From NCBI GenBank assembly GCA_029259745.1, contig JAJDEO010000048.1:62001-126000 (forward strand): 64,000 nt of DNA. The letters run 5' to 3'. Numbering within the stretch: position 1 is the stretch's first letter; each line of letters begins with the position of its first letter. Below the pieces are notes generated by a model. It was not told the DNA's origin. It ran no database searches and saw nothing but the letters and a program-made list of their open reading frames with translations. This stretch comes from Planctomycetota bacterium (lineage in GTDB: Bacteria; Planctomycetota; B15-G4). Both the position numbers and the translations under genes were made by a program. This document shows, piece after piece, positions 57,656 to 64,000 of the stretch.

Positions 57656-57922
57656 GTCCCACCGACGTTGCCCTGTTTGAAGGCTGTGCGTGGTCGTGTG
57701 CCGAGGCGCCGCGTGAGATTCCTCGCGCGCCATGCCGAAGGCACACCGCGGCAAGCCCGCGCGCGTCGAACTCAGCGCGTTCGCGGGGGCGCCTCGCCGA
57801 GCAGATCGAAGGCCTTGTCGAAGCGAGCGAGATCGCGTTCGTATCCACACTCATGGTCGTCGCCTGAGCGCGGCCGCGGACCCTCTCTGCTTCAAAGGCC
57901 TGTTCGTCCGAAGACCCGCGCG
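57656..57922. repeat. Intergenic region with palindromic segments
   Basis: 267 bases between two convergent genes. A hairpin uses GTGCC (57698-57702) and GGCAC (57740-57744), with GGCGC and GCGCC inside it. The left part (TTTGAAGGCTGTGCGTGG) resembles the inner arm of the palindrome at 15113. AAGGCCTG or AAGGCCTT occurs three times (57810, 57894, 57928), the last inside the next gene's end. No convincing gene. Confidence 0.4.
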
Positions 57923-58177
57923 TCAGAAGGCCTGCTCGACCAGCTTCGCGAGGCGCCCGAGGTCCTCGTCGCCGATCGTTGCTTCGATCTCGTGATCGTG
58001 GAAGCCGAGCGCCTTGAGGTGCTTGCGCGCAGCATTCCAGGAGCGCTTGCGCTTCGCCTCGCTGTCCTCGAGGTAGAGGTTGGAGACGATCTCACTGAGC
58101 TTCTGAATCGCGATGTGGCCGCGGTTCTCGTAGAAACGCTGGATGATGCCCTTCTGATAGCGCGTGTACTCGGTCAC
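57923..58177 (-). CDS. Short helical protein of unknown function (84 residues)
   Basis: GTG 58177 overlaps the stop of the GT4 gene (GTGA). The protein is TEYTRYQKGIIQRFYENRGH, then IAIQKLSEIVSNLYLEDSEA, then a helical tail ending in LAKLVEQAF. I recall closely similar short proteins in planctomycetes with YQxxIIxRYYxNRD and QKLxELVTxLYL; their function is not known. It is translated with the core glycosyltransferase. Confidence 0.8.
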   Translation of the reverse strand: MTEYTRYQKGIIQRFYENRGHIAIQKLSEIVSNLYLEDSEAKRKRSWNAARKHLKALGFHDHEIEATIGDEDLGRLAKLVEQAF

Positions 58178-59373
58178 GATGTCGGTCCTGGCGAAGCGGT
58201 GGTTGCCGACGCGCGTTCGGTCGCGTCGACGTCGAGCACCGCACGGTACACCTCCAGCATGCGGACGCAACTGTGCTCGATCGGATGGAGTTCGGCTCGT
58301 TGACGCGTGGCCGCCGCGATGGCGCCGCGCTCGTGCCGTCGTGCCAGCCAGCCGCTGAGTGCCGCGGCGACGTCGTCGGGGTGAACCGGCGCCGTGACGA
58401 CCGAACCATGCACGCCTTCGTCGACGATCTCGGCGGCGCCGTTCATCGTCGACGTGACGTGCGGTGTGCCGGCTGCGAGCGACTCCAGCGTGGCGTTGGC
58501 GGCCGGGTCGTAGGCCGTCGGCAAAGCCGTGACGTCGGCGAGCGCCGCGATCACCTCGGGGTCGCTGCGTCCGCCCAACCAGTGCACGCAGCTCGCGACG
58601 CCCAACGCTTCGGCCAGCGACCTCCAATGCGCCATGCTGCCGTCGCGCCCTGCCACGATGAGTTGCGCCGCGGGATGGTCGACGAGCGTCGCGGGCAACG
58701 CACGCAGGAGTGGCTCGAGTCCCTTGCGTCCGTAGCCGGTGCCGATGAAGGCGATGACGGGATCCTCGGCGGTGAGGCCGAGCGTCTCGCGCGCCGCGCC
58801 GCGTTGGACGTCGTCGAACGGCACGAAGCGCTGCAGGTCGACGCCGTTGCGAACGACGTGGAAGAGCGCCGGATCGAGGCCGTCGCGGAAGATGAAGTCG
58901 TCGCGCGTCATCGCGCTGTTCGTGATGATCGCGCGCGTTGTCGGCGCGCTGAGCATGCGTTGCTCGAGCAGCGCCTTGCCGCGCTGGAAGGGCGTGCTGG
59001 CCAGCAGGCGCCGTTGCCACGGCGGCTTGTCGAGCGCATGGGCATGGTCGAGATAGGTGCGATGACATCCGCCACCGATGCGGTAGACGCTCTGGCCGAG
59101 CGTGCGGCCGAAGCCGTGCGTGATGTCGAACGGTCCCAGGGCCCTGCAGCGGCGCGTCGCCCAGGAAGAGAAGGCATGCATCTGCGCGAGCTTGCCGGGC
59201 GCGCGCCACGGCATCACGGCCACGTCGACACCGTCGGGAGCCTCGCAACGCTTCTGACTGCAGACGATCGTGACGGCGTGTCCGCGCGCGACGAGTTCAC
59301 GTGCGTGCATGAGCACCTGACGTTCACTGCCGCCGTGGTCGGAGAGGCGTTTGTAGACGAGCGCGATGCGCAT
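58174..59373 (-). CDS. GT4 glycosyltransferase, lipopolysaccharide core type (WaaG-like)
   Basis: 399 residues from ATG 59373; an ATG 30 bases upstream is less likely. GT-B fold with N-half ALVYKRLSDHGGSERQVLMH (glycine-rich start of GT4), FDITHGFGRTLGQ, and the C-half motif IAFIGTGYGRKGLEPLLRAL, NATLESLAAGTPHVTSTMNG and GAAEIVDEGV with the E-x7-E region of GT4. It adds a sugar to the lipopolysaccharide core on the cytoplasmic side. It is divergent from the two-domain kinase, 35 bases away, and coupled to the 84-residue gene. Heptose or glucose transfer is likely. Confidence 0.88.
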   Translation of the reverse strand: MRIALVYKRLSDHGGSERQVLMHARELVARGHAVTIVCSQKRCEAPDGVDVAVMPWRAPGKLAQMHAFSSWATRRCRALGPFDITHGFGRTLGQSVYRIGGGCHRTYLDHAHALDKPPWQRRLLASTPFQRGKALLEQRMLSAPTTRAIITNSAMTRDDFIFRDGLDPALFHVVRNGVDLQRFVPFDDVQRGAARETLGLTAEDPVIAFIGTGYGRKGLEPLLRALPATLVDHPAAQLIVAGRDGSMAHWRSLAEALGVASCVHWLGGRSDPEVIAALADVTALPTAYDPAANATLESLAAGTPHVTSTMNGAAEIVDEGVHGSVVTAPVHPDDVAAALSGWLARRHERGAIAAATRQRAELHPIEHSCVRMLEVYRAVLDVDATERASATTASPGPTS

Positions 59374-59408
59374 GGTCGTCACGGTACCAGACGGCAGACG
59401 CACTCACG

Positions 59409-61028
59409 ATGACCGCGGACGTGCAGACGAGTTGGCTCTGGGGGACGCCGCCGAGCGCCGCGCTCGGCGCGCTCGTGCGCACGCTCGAGGCCGGCGCTGA
59501 ACCGACCGCCAGCACGACGATCAAGGCGGGGCGCAGTCGCACGGTGTACGCCGTGCCCGACGTCGGCGTGCTCGTGAAACGCTTCGCGCCGGCACGCGGT
59601 CTCGTGGCGCGCCTGCGTCCCGGCCTCGCGCAACGCGAGTACCGGATCATGGAGGGCTTGTGCCGCGCGGGCCTGCCCACGACACGCCCGATCGGCGTCG
59701 GGGAGCGTCGCGTCGACGGACAACCCACCGACACGTGGTTCATCGCGCGTCTCGAGCCCGACGCGCGGACGCTCGCGGACGTCATCGAGACGGTCGACGA
59801 CGAGGCACTCGACGGGTGGATCGAGCGCGCCGTCGACGTCGTCGCGCGGCTGCACGACCATCCCTTCCATCACCGCGATCTGCACGCCGGCAACCTGCTG
59901 GTCGACGAGCACGACGCGCTGCTCATCATCGATCTGCACTCGGTCTGGCGTGTGGCCGGCTCGCTGAGTGACGCACGGCGCGCCGCGACACTCGCCGAGC
60001 TGCTCTATTCGCTGCGCTCGCGCATGTCGCTCGACGACGTCCCGCGCTGGGCGGCACACTACGCACACATGCGCGGCGAGCGCGTCGATGCGACGGTAGC
60101 GCGGGTTGTGGCGGCCACGCGCGCCTTCGCCCGCGATCACGTCCGCGGGCGCGCAGCGCGCTGTCTGCGCAACAGCTCGGAGTTCATGCACGGCAAGCTG
60201 CCCGCCGCGCTCGGCAGGACCGGCTACGTCTGGCGTCGGCGTGAGGTGTCGGACGACGAGCTCGCGGCAGCTTGGCAAGAGTTCGAGGACATCGCCATGA
60301 CGCGTCCCGCCGAGCTCCTCGGCGACGCGCGGCGCAGTCAGGTCGCGCGTGTCCACGCAGGCGAGTGGGTCGGGAAGTCCTTTCGCGAGAAGGGACTCGG
60401 GGCGCGGTGGCGCGCACGGTTGCGAGCAGGGCGCGGGCGGAGTGCCTGGCGCGCTGGTCGGCGGCTCGAGGTCGTCGACATCCCCACGCCGGCAACGTTG
60501 GCACTCGTGGAGTGGTCGGACGGCTCGGCGTTCTTGCTCGTCGAGCACGTCCCCGGTCAGACGCTGCGCGAGGTGCTCGAGGGGCCGCCCGTGTCTCCGC
60601 GTCGGCGCCGCCAGCTCGCGGCTGCCGCGGGGTGGTTGGTGGGGCGGTTGTGGCGCGCGGGGCTGCATCACCCCGACATGTCGACGAAGAATCTGCTCGT
60701 CGCGGCGACGGGGGAGATGCCCGTGGGTCGAGATCGGAGCACGCGTGCTGTTCCCGGGACGCCGCTCGTCCACCTGATCGACCTCGACAACCTCGCCACG
60801 ACGAGGCCGCACGACGCCGACGCCCTGGCACGCATGCTCGGGCAGCTCAGTGACGTGCCCGACACCGTCACGCGCACCGATCGTCGCCGTTTCGAACGCG
60901 CGCTCGAGGATGTCGCCGGGCGGGCCGTGCCCGGGGCCGTTGCCGAGGCGGCGGCGGCCCGGGCCCAGGCGCGGCGCGCGCGGCGAGAGTCGCATGCGCG
61001 CTCGACGTCCACGCCGCCCCTGGCGTAA
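59409..61028 (+). CDS. Two-domain lipopolysaccharide kinase (WaaP/KdkA-like tandem)
   Basis: 539 residues from ATG 59409. Two protein-kinase-like domains lie in tandem. Domain 1 (about 45-250): a lysine at 57 in LVKRFAP, HRDLHAGNLLVDEHDAL with the catalytic aspartate (155-162), and LLIIDLHSVW for the metal site. Domain 2 (about 300-500): LVEWSDGSAFLLVEHVPGQT, HHPDMSTKNLLVAATGE (421-428) and LVHLIDLDNLAT. Such kinases phosphorylate Kdo or heptose of the lipopolysaccharide core. In domain 2 the HRD is HPD. Divergent from the GT4 gene. Each half is about the size of a single KdkA-type enzyme. Confidence 0.85.
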   Translation: MTADVQTSWLWGTPPSAALGALVRTLEAGAEPTASTTIKAGRSRTVYAVPDVGVLVKRFAPARGLVARLRPGLAQREYRIMEGLCRAGLPTTRPIGVGERRVDGQPTDTWFIARLEPDARTLADVIETVDDEALDGWIERAVDVVARLHDHPFHHRDLHAGNLLVDEHDALLIIDLHSVWRVAGSLSDARRAATLAELLYSLRSRMSLDDVPRWAAHYAHMRGERVDATVARVVAATRAFARDHVRGRAARCLRNSSEFMHGKLPAALGRTGYVWRRREVSDDELAAAWQEFEDIAMTRPAELLGDARRSQVARVHAGEWVGKSFREKGLGARWRARLRAGRGRSAWRAGRRLEVVDIPTPATLALVEWSDGSAFLLVEHVPGQTLREVLEGPPVSPRRRRQLAAAAGWLVGRLWRAGLHHPDMSTKNLLVAATGEMPVGRDRSTRAVPGTPLVHLIDLDNLATTRPHDADALARMLGQLSDVPDTVTRTDRRRFERALEDVAGRAVPGAVAEAAAARAQARRARRESHARSTSTPPLA

Positions 61029-61104
61029 TCTCGGCGCCTCTGCGGACGCGTGCACCCCTGGGCGCGTCGCTTTGCCGATCGTCCCCCAGACCGGACACCT
61101 GTCG

Positions 61105-64000
61105 ATGGCTCTTCCGTCGAACCCTGCGCGCCTCGTCGCGCGGCTCGCGCTCGTTGCTCTTCTCTCGGTCGTCCCCGCGCTCGAGGCCGCCGACCCGCCG
61201 CTCGCGCTCGTGGGCGCGACCGTTCACGTCGGAGGCGGCGCCGAGCCGCTGAATGATGCTGTCGTCGTCGTGCGTGACGGACGCATCGAAGCTGTCGGTG
61301 GTGTCAACGATGTCGCGATCCCGATCGACGCGCGCGTCGTGTCCGTGGCAGGGCTCACGATCACGCCCGGCTTCGTGGACGCGGCGCACCATCTCGAGCT
61401 CGCCTTCCCGGATGCCGTTCCGCACCAGGGCCGAGTTGCGAACGACACGCGTGACGTCTTCGTCGGCATGCTCGACGCCAACCGTCGCGGACTCGTTCCC
61501 GAGCGCGAGGCCTGGCGCGTGCTGAACCAGGACGCGTCCGATCGCAAGGATCACCGTGAGCACGGCTTCACGTCGCTGGTCGTGGCGCCGAGCGGCGAGC
61601 TGATCGCCGGCACCGGCGCACTCATCGCGGCCAACGGACGTCCGCCGCGCGAGTCGGTTCGTGACGGTGACGTTGCGATGTTCGGCTCGCTGACGTGGCG
61701 CTCGCGTCCCGAGGACTACGGCGGAAACGAGTACCCGGCCACGCTCATGGGCGTCATGGCGCACCTGCGCCAGGTGCTGCTCGACGCCGGGCATCACCGC
61801 GACCACGCCGCGCGCTTCGCGGACGGCGACAGCGACACAGCGCCGCTCAACGACCCGGCGCTGATGGCGCTGGAACCCGTGCTCACGGGCGAGACGACGC
61901 TCGTCATGCACGCCGATATCAAGGAAGACGTCCAGCTCGTCCTGCGCATCGCCGACGAGTTCCCCGGCCTCAAGGTCGCCATTGCCGGCGGACTCGAGTC
62001 GCACGCGTGGGCCGACGACCTTGCTCGTCGCGGTGTCTCCGTGATCCACGATCTCGACTTTGGCAAGGAGCCCGAAGAACCAGGCGCCAAGGACGGAAAG
62101 AAGACGGTCAAGGCGGCCAAGGGACGGCGCGGACGTGGTCGCGCGGATCGCGGTGAGTCGGAGGACGAGGGCGACGACGACACGAAAGACGAGGACGCCG
62201 AGGACGACGAAGAAGACGACGACGATGACACCGAGGACGAGGCGGAGGCGGACAAAGAGCCGAGCCCGGTGCTGGCGCCGTTCAACCCGGGGCTGCCCAC
62301 GCGGGTTCGTGCCGATCGCCATGCGCGTTGGCTCGAGAACGTCACGGGCGTCGCGGAGCTCTTCGAGGCCGGCGTCGATGTGCGCTTCGCCACGCGCTCG
62401 CGCGACCCGAAGGAACTCGTCGAGAGCGTCCGCATCGCGATCGAGAAGGGCGGGCTGACACACGACCAGGCGCTCGCGGGGCTCACCGGCGGGGCGGCCG
62501 TGGAATCGGGCGAGGCTGGTTCGCTCGTCGCCTGGAAGGGCGCGATGTTCGACGAAAAGAGCAAGGCTCGCGTTGTTGTCGTCGATGGGCTGCTGTTCGA
62601 TCTCCGTGATGTCGCCGAGCGCCGCACGGTCGTGAAGGCTGCGGACGACGCCGACGACGACAGCAAGGATGGCGAGGAGAAGGACGACGAGGCGGACTCC
62701 GATGACGAGTCCTCCGACGACGAGATCTCCGTGCCGCTCGTCGAGTGGCCCGCCGAGCTCGACGAAGACCGCGTGCCGAAGCTCCGCACGGGCGGTGACG
62801 TCCTCATCCGCAATGTCACGATTCTCACGGCGAGCGACGGCACGTTGGTCGACCACGATATGCTCGTGCGCGACGGCAAGATCGCCGAACTCGGTCAAGG
62901 GCTTGCGGCCGTCGACGACGTTGCCGAGGTCGACGCGTCGGGCATGTTCCTCACGCCCGGGATCATCGACTGCCACAGCCACGCGGGCATCCGCGGCGGC
63001 ATCAACGAGTGGACGCGCAGCGTCACGGCCGAGGTCACGATCGAAGACGAAGTCGACCCCGACGACGTCAACCTCTACCGCGCACTCGCGGGCGGCGTCA
63101 CGTCGATCCGCCAGCTGCACGGAAGCGCCAACGTGATCGGTGGCCGACACGCGATCATCAAGCTGCGCTGGGGCAAGACGGCTGACGAGATGCTGTTCGA
63201 GGGCGCGCCTGCGGGCGTGAAGTTCGCGCTCGGCGAGAACCCGAAGCGCTCGAACTGGGGTGATGCGAATCGCTTCCCCGGCTCGCGCATGGGCGTCGAG
63301 GCGTCGCTGCGTCGCACCTTCGAGGCCGGTCTGCGCTACGTCGAGGACCACGCACGCTACGAGCGCGGTGAGATCAGCGACCCGCCGCGCCGCGACCTGC
63401 GTCTCGAGGCCATCGCCGGCATCCTCGACGGGTCGATCGGTGTGCACAGTCACTGCTACCGCGCCGATGAGATCCTGATGCTCATGGGCGTCGCCGAAGA
63501 CTACGGCTTCAAGGTCGCGACGCTGCAGCACGTGCTCGAGGGCTACAAGATCGGGCGCGAGATCGCGGCTCACGGGGGCCTGGGCGGATCCACGTTCGTC
63601 GACTGGTGGGCGTTCAAGGCCGAGGCCTACGAGACGACGCCCTACAACACGGCGTTGATGCACGAGGCCGGTGTCTTGATGAGCATCAACAGCGACAGCG
63701 ACGAGCATCTGCGGCGCCTCTATCTCGAGGCCGCCAAGGCCGTGAAGTACGGCGGGATGGACGAAGAGGCTGCGCTGAAGACCGTGACGTTGAACCCGGC
63801 GATCCAGCTTGGCATCGCCGATCGCGTCGGGTCGATCGAGGTGGGCAAGGACGCCGACTTCGCGCTCTTCAGCCACCATCCGTTCGACGTGCGGACGGCG
63901 TGCATGCACACGTTCGTCGACGGCGAGTGCTACTTCACGCGCGACGCGTCCGTCTACGACGCGTGGCGCCGCGACGCACAGCTCGCCCACGCGTTGCCGC
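61105..64000 (+). CDS. Duplicated amidohydrolase, cut by window end
   Basis: The frame from ATG 61105 is open to the edge (965 codons visible). Signal peptide RLVARLALVALLSVVPALEA. Two amidohydrolase modules follow. The first (about 30-510) starts with LALVGATVHVGGGAEPLNDA and GFVDAAHHLEL (about 90), where the metal motif HxH is DAAHH and so degenerate. It includes an acidic-basic insert (about 320-386) and a second acidic one (512-545). The second (from about 570) looks active: FLTPGIIDCHSHAGIRGG (HxH at 623-625), GSIGVHSHCYRADEI (about 778), LQHVLEGYK and INSDSDEHLRR (about 861). Imidazolonepropionase-like families fit the second module. Confidence 0.8.
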   Translation, partial: MALPSNPARLVARLALVALLSVVPALEAADPPLALVGATVHVGGGAEPLNDAVVVVRDGRIEAVGGVNDVAIPIDARVVSVAGLTITPGFVDAAHHLELAFPDAVPHQGRVANDTRDVFVGMLDANRRGLVPEREAWRVLNQDASDRKDHREHGFTSLVVAPSGELIAGTGALIAANGRPPRESVRDGDVAMFGSLTWRSRPEDYGGNEYPATLMGVMAHLRQVLLDAGHHRDHAARFADGDSDTAPLNDPALMALEPVLTGETTLVMHADIKEDVQLVLRIADEFPGLKVAIAGGLESHAWADDLARRGVSVIHDLDFGKEPEEPGAKDGKKTVKAAKGRRGRGRADRGESEDEGDDDTKDEDAEDDEEDDDDDTEDEAEADKEPSPVLAPFNPGLPTRVRADRHARWLENVTGVAELFEAGVDVRFATRSRDPKELVESVRIAIEKGGLTHDQALAGLTGGAAVESGEAGSLVAWKGAMFDEKSKARVVVVDGLLFDLRDVAERRTVVKAADDADDDSKDGEEKDDEADSDDESSDDEISVPLVEWPAELDEDRVPKLRTGGDVLIRNVTILTASDGTLVDHDMLVRDGKIAELGQGLAAVDDVAEVDASGMFLTPGIIDCHSHAGIRGGINEWTRSVTAEVTIEDEVDPDDVNLYRALAGGVTSIRQLHGSANVIGGRHAIIKLRWGKTADEMLFEGAPAGVKFALGENPKRSNWGDANRFPGSRMGVEASLRRTFEAGLRYVEDHARYERGEISDPPRRDLRLEAIAGILDGSIGVHSHCYRADEILMLMGVAEDYGFKVATLQHVLEGYKIGREIAAHGGLGGSTFVDWWAFKAEAYETTPYNTALMHEAGVLMSINSDSDEHLRRLYLEAAKAVKYGGMDEEAALKTVTLNPAIQLGIADRVGSIEVGKDADFALFSHHPFDVRTACMHTFVDGECYFTRDASVYDAWRRDAQLAHALP

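Noticed and set aside
57630..57854. A 74-codon minus-strand frame in the gap after the inositol-phosphate synthase gene
   Set aside because: It overlaps the end of the synthase antisense, has no ribosome site, and is rich in Arg, Ser and Ala without any motif.
60868..63990. A 1040-codon open frame on the minus strand
   Set aside because: It is antisense to the double kinase and the amidohydrolase, which carry recognisable motifs; the composition is that of a shadow frame.
1..64000. CRISPR array, prophage, insertion sequence or tRNA gene
   Set aside because: I found no regularly spaced direct repeats, cas gene, transposase, phage protein or cloverleaf with a usual T-loop.

Overview
The window is a gene-dense, strongly GC-rich stretch of bacterial chromosome. 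It holds about 57 protein genes, no rRNA or tRNA that I can find, no recognisable transposase or phage gene, and no CRISPR array. Most genes sit in tightly packed runs whose start and stop codons overlap by four bases (ATGA or GTGA), and GTG or TTG starts are common. The gene content points to a diderm bacterium, most likely a member of the Planctomycetota. The arguments are secreted HEAT-repeat proteins with the WEFWWENNKD motif, a DUF1573 protein, many TPR lipoproteins, a fused membrane/spermidine-synthase protein, and a short YQKGIIQRFYENRG protein whose style I recall from planctomycetes. This lineage call is an inference and could be wrong at phylum level.

Layout. 1-1482: partial membrane TPR protein. 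1885-6333: coupled surface-glycan operon (two GT2 glycosyltransferases, a GT-C enzyme, a FemAB protein). 6899-9829: heptose and lipid A genes (gmhB, gmhA, and an LpxH-CMP kinase fusion) leading into rpsA, a lipoprotein, tyrS and a TPR protein (to 14913). 14914-15842: a 929-base noncoding island with two homologous long palindromes, DnaA-box-like sequences and a candidate small RNA ending in a strong terminator. 15843-19847: degenerate GGDEF protein, sulfatase-like lipoprotein, DUF1573 protein, glycine-rich protein. 19919-24982: minus-strand operon with two radical SAM enzymes, a GT9 heptosyltransferase and a GT-C/TPR membrane protein. 25226-34470: phosphodiesterase, NAD kinase, poly(A) polymerase-like protein, BtpA-like protein, an M16 protease pair and miaA. 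34565-39076: lipoproteins and HEAT proteins around a second palindromic intergenic element. 39142-44467: CCA-adding enzyme, UbiA prenyltransferase, RseP and Dxr. 44647-51101: Nudix, purM, TPR proteins, a hydrolase-like secreted protein and the spermidine-synthase fusion. 51102-55608: membrane-anchored Hsp20 behind a sigma-54 promoter, a secreted HEAT protein, small proteins. 55829-64000: MaoC hydratase, inositol-phosphate synthase, lipopolysaccharide core glycosyltransferase and a double kinase, then a duplicated amidohydrolase cut by the window end.

How the genes work together. A clear theme is the outer envelope: ADP-heptose supply (gmhA, gmhB), lipid A (lpxH), core assembly (GT9, GT4, two-domain kinase), undecaprenyl-linked sugar transfer (GT2 and GT-C proteins), regulated proteolysis (RseP) and isoprenoid supply (Dxr, UbiA). 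The other theme is RNA and translation: rpsA, tyrS, miaA, two tRNA nucleotidyltransferase-superfamily enzymes and CMP kinase. The most unusual items are the LpxH-Cmk fusion, the radical SAM/GT9 operon, the palindrome array with its candidate small RNA, the sigma-54 driven membrane Hsp20, the fused double sugar kinase and the duplicated amidohydrolase. Several genes also appear to be transcribed as leaderless messages.
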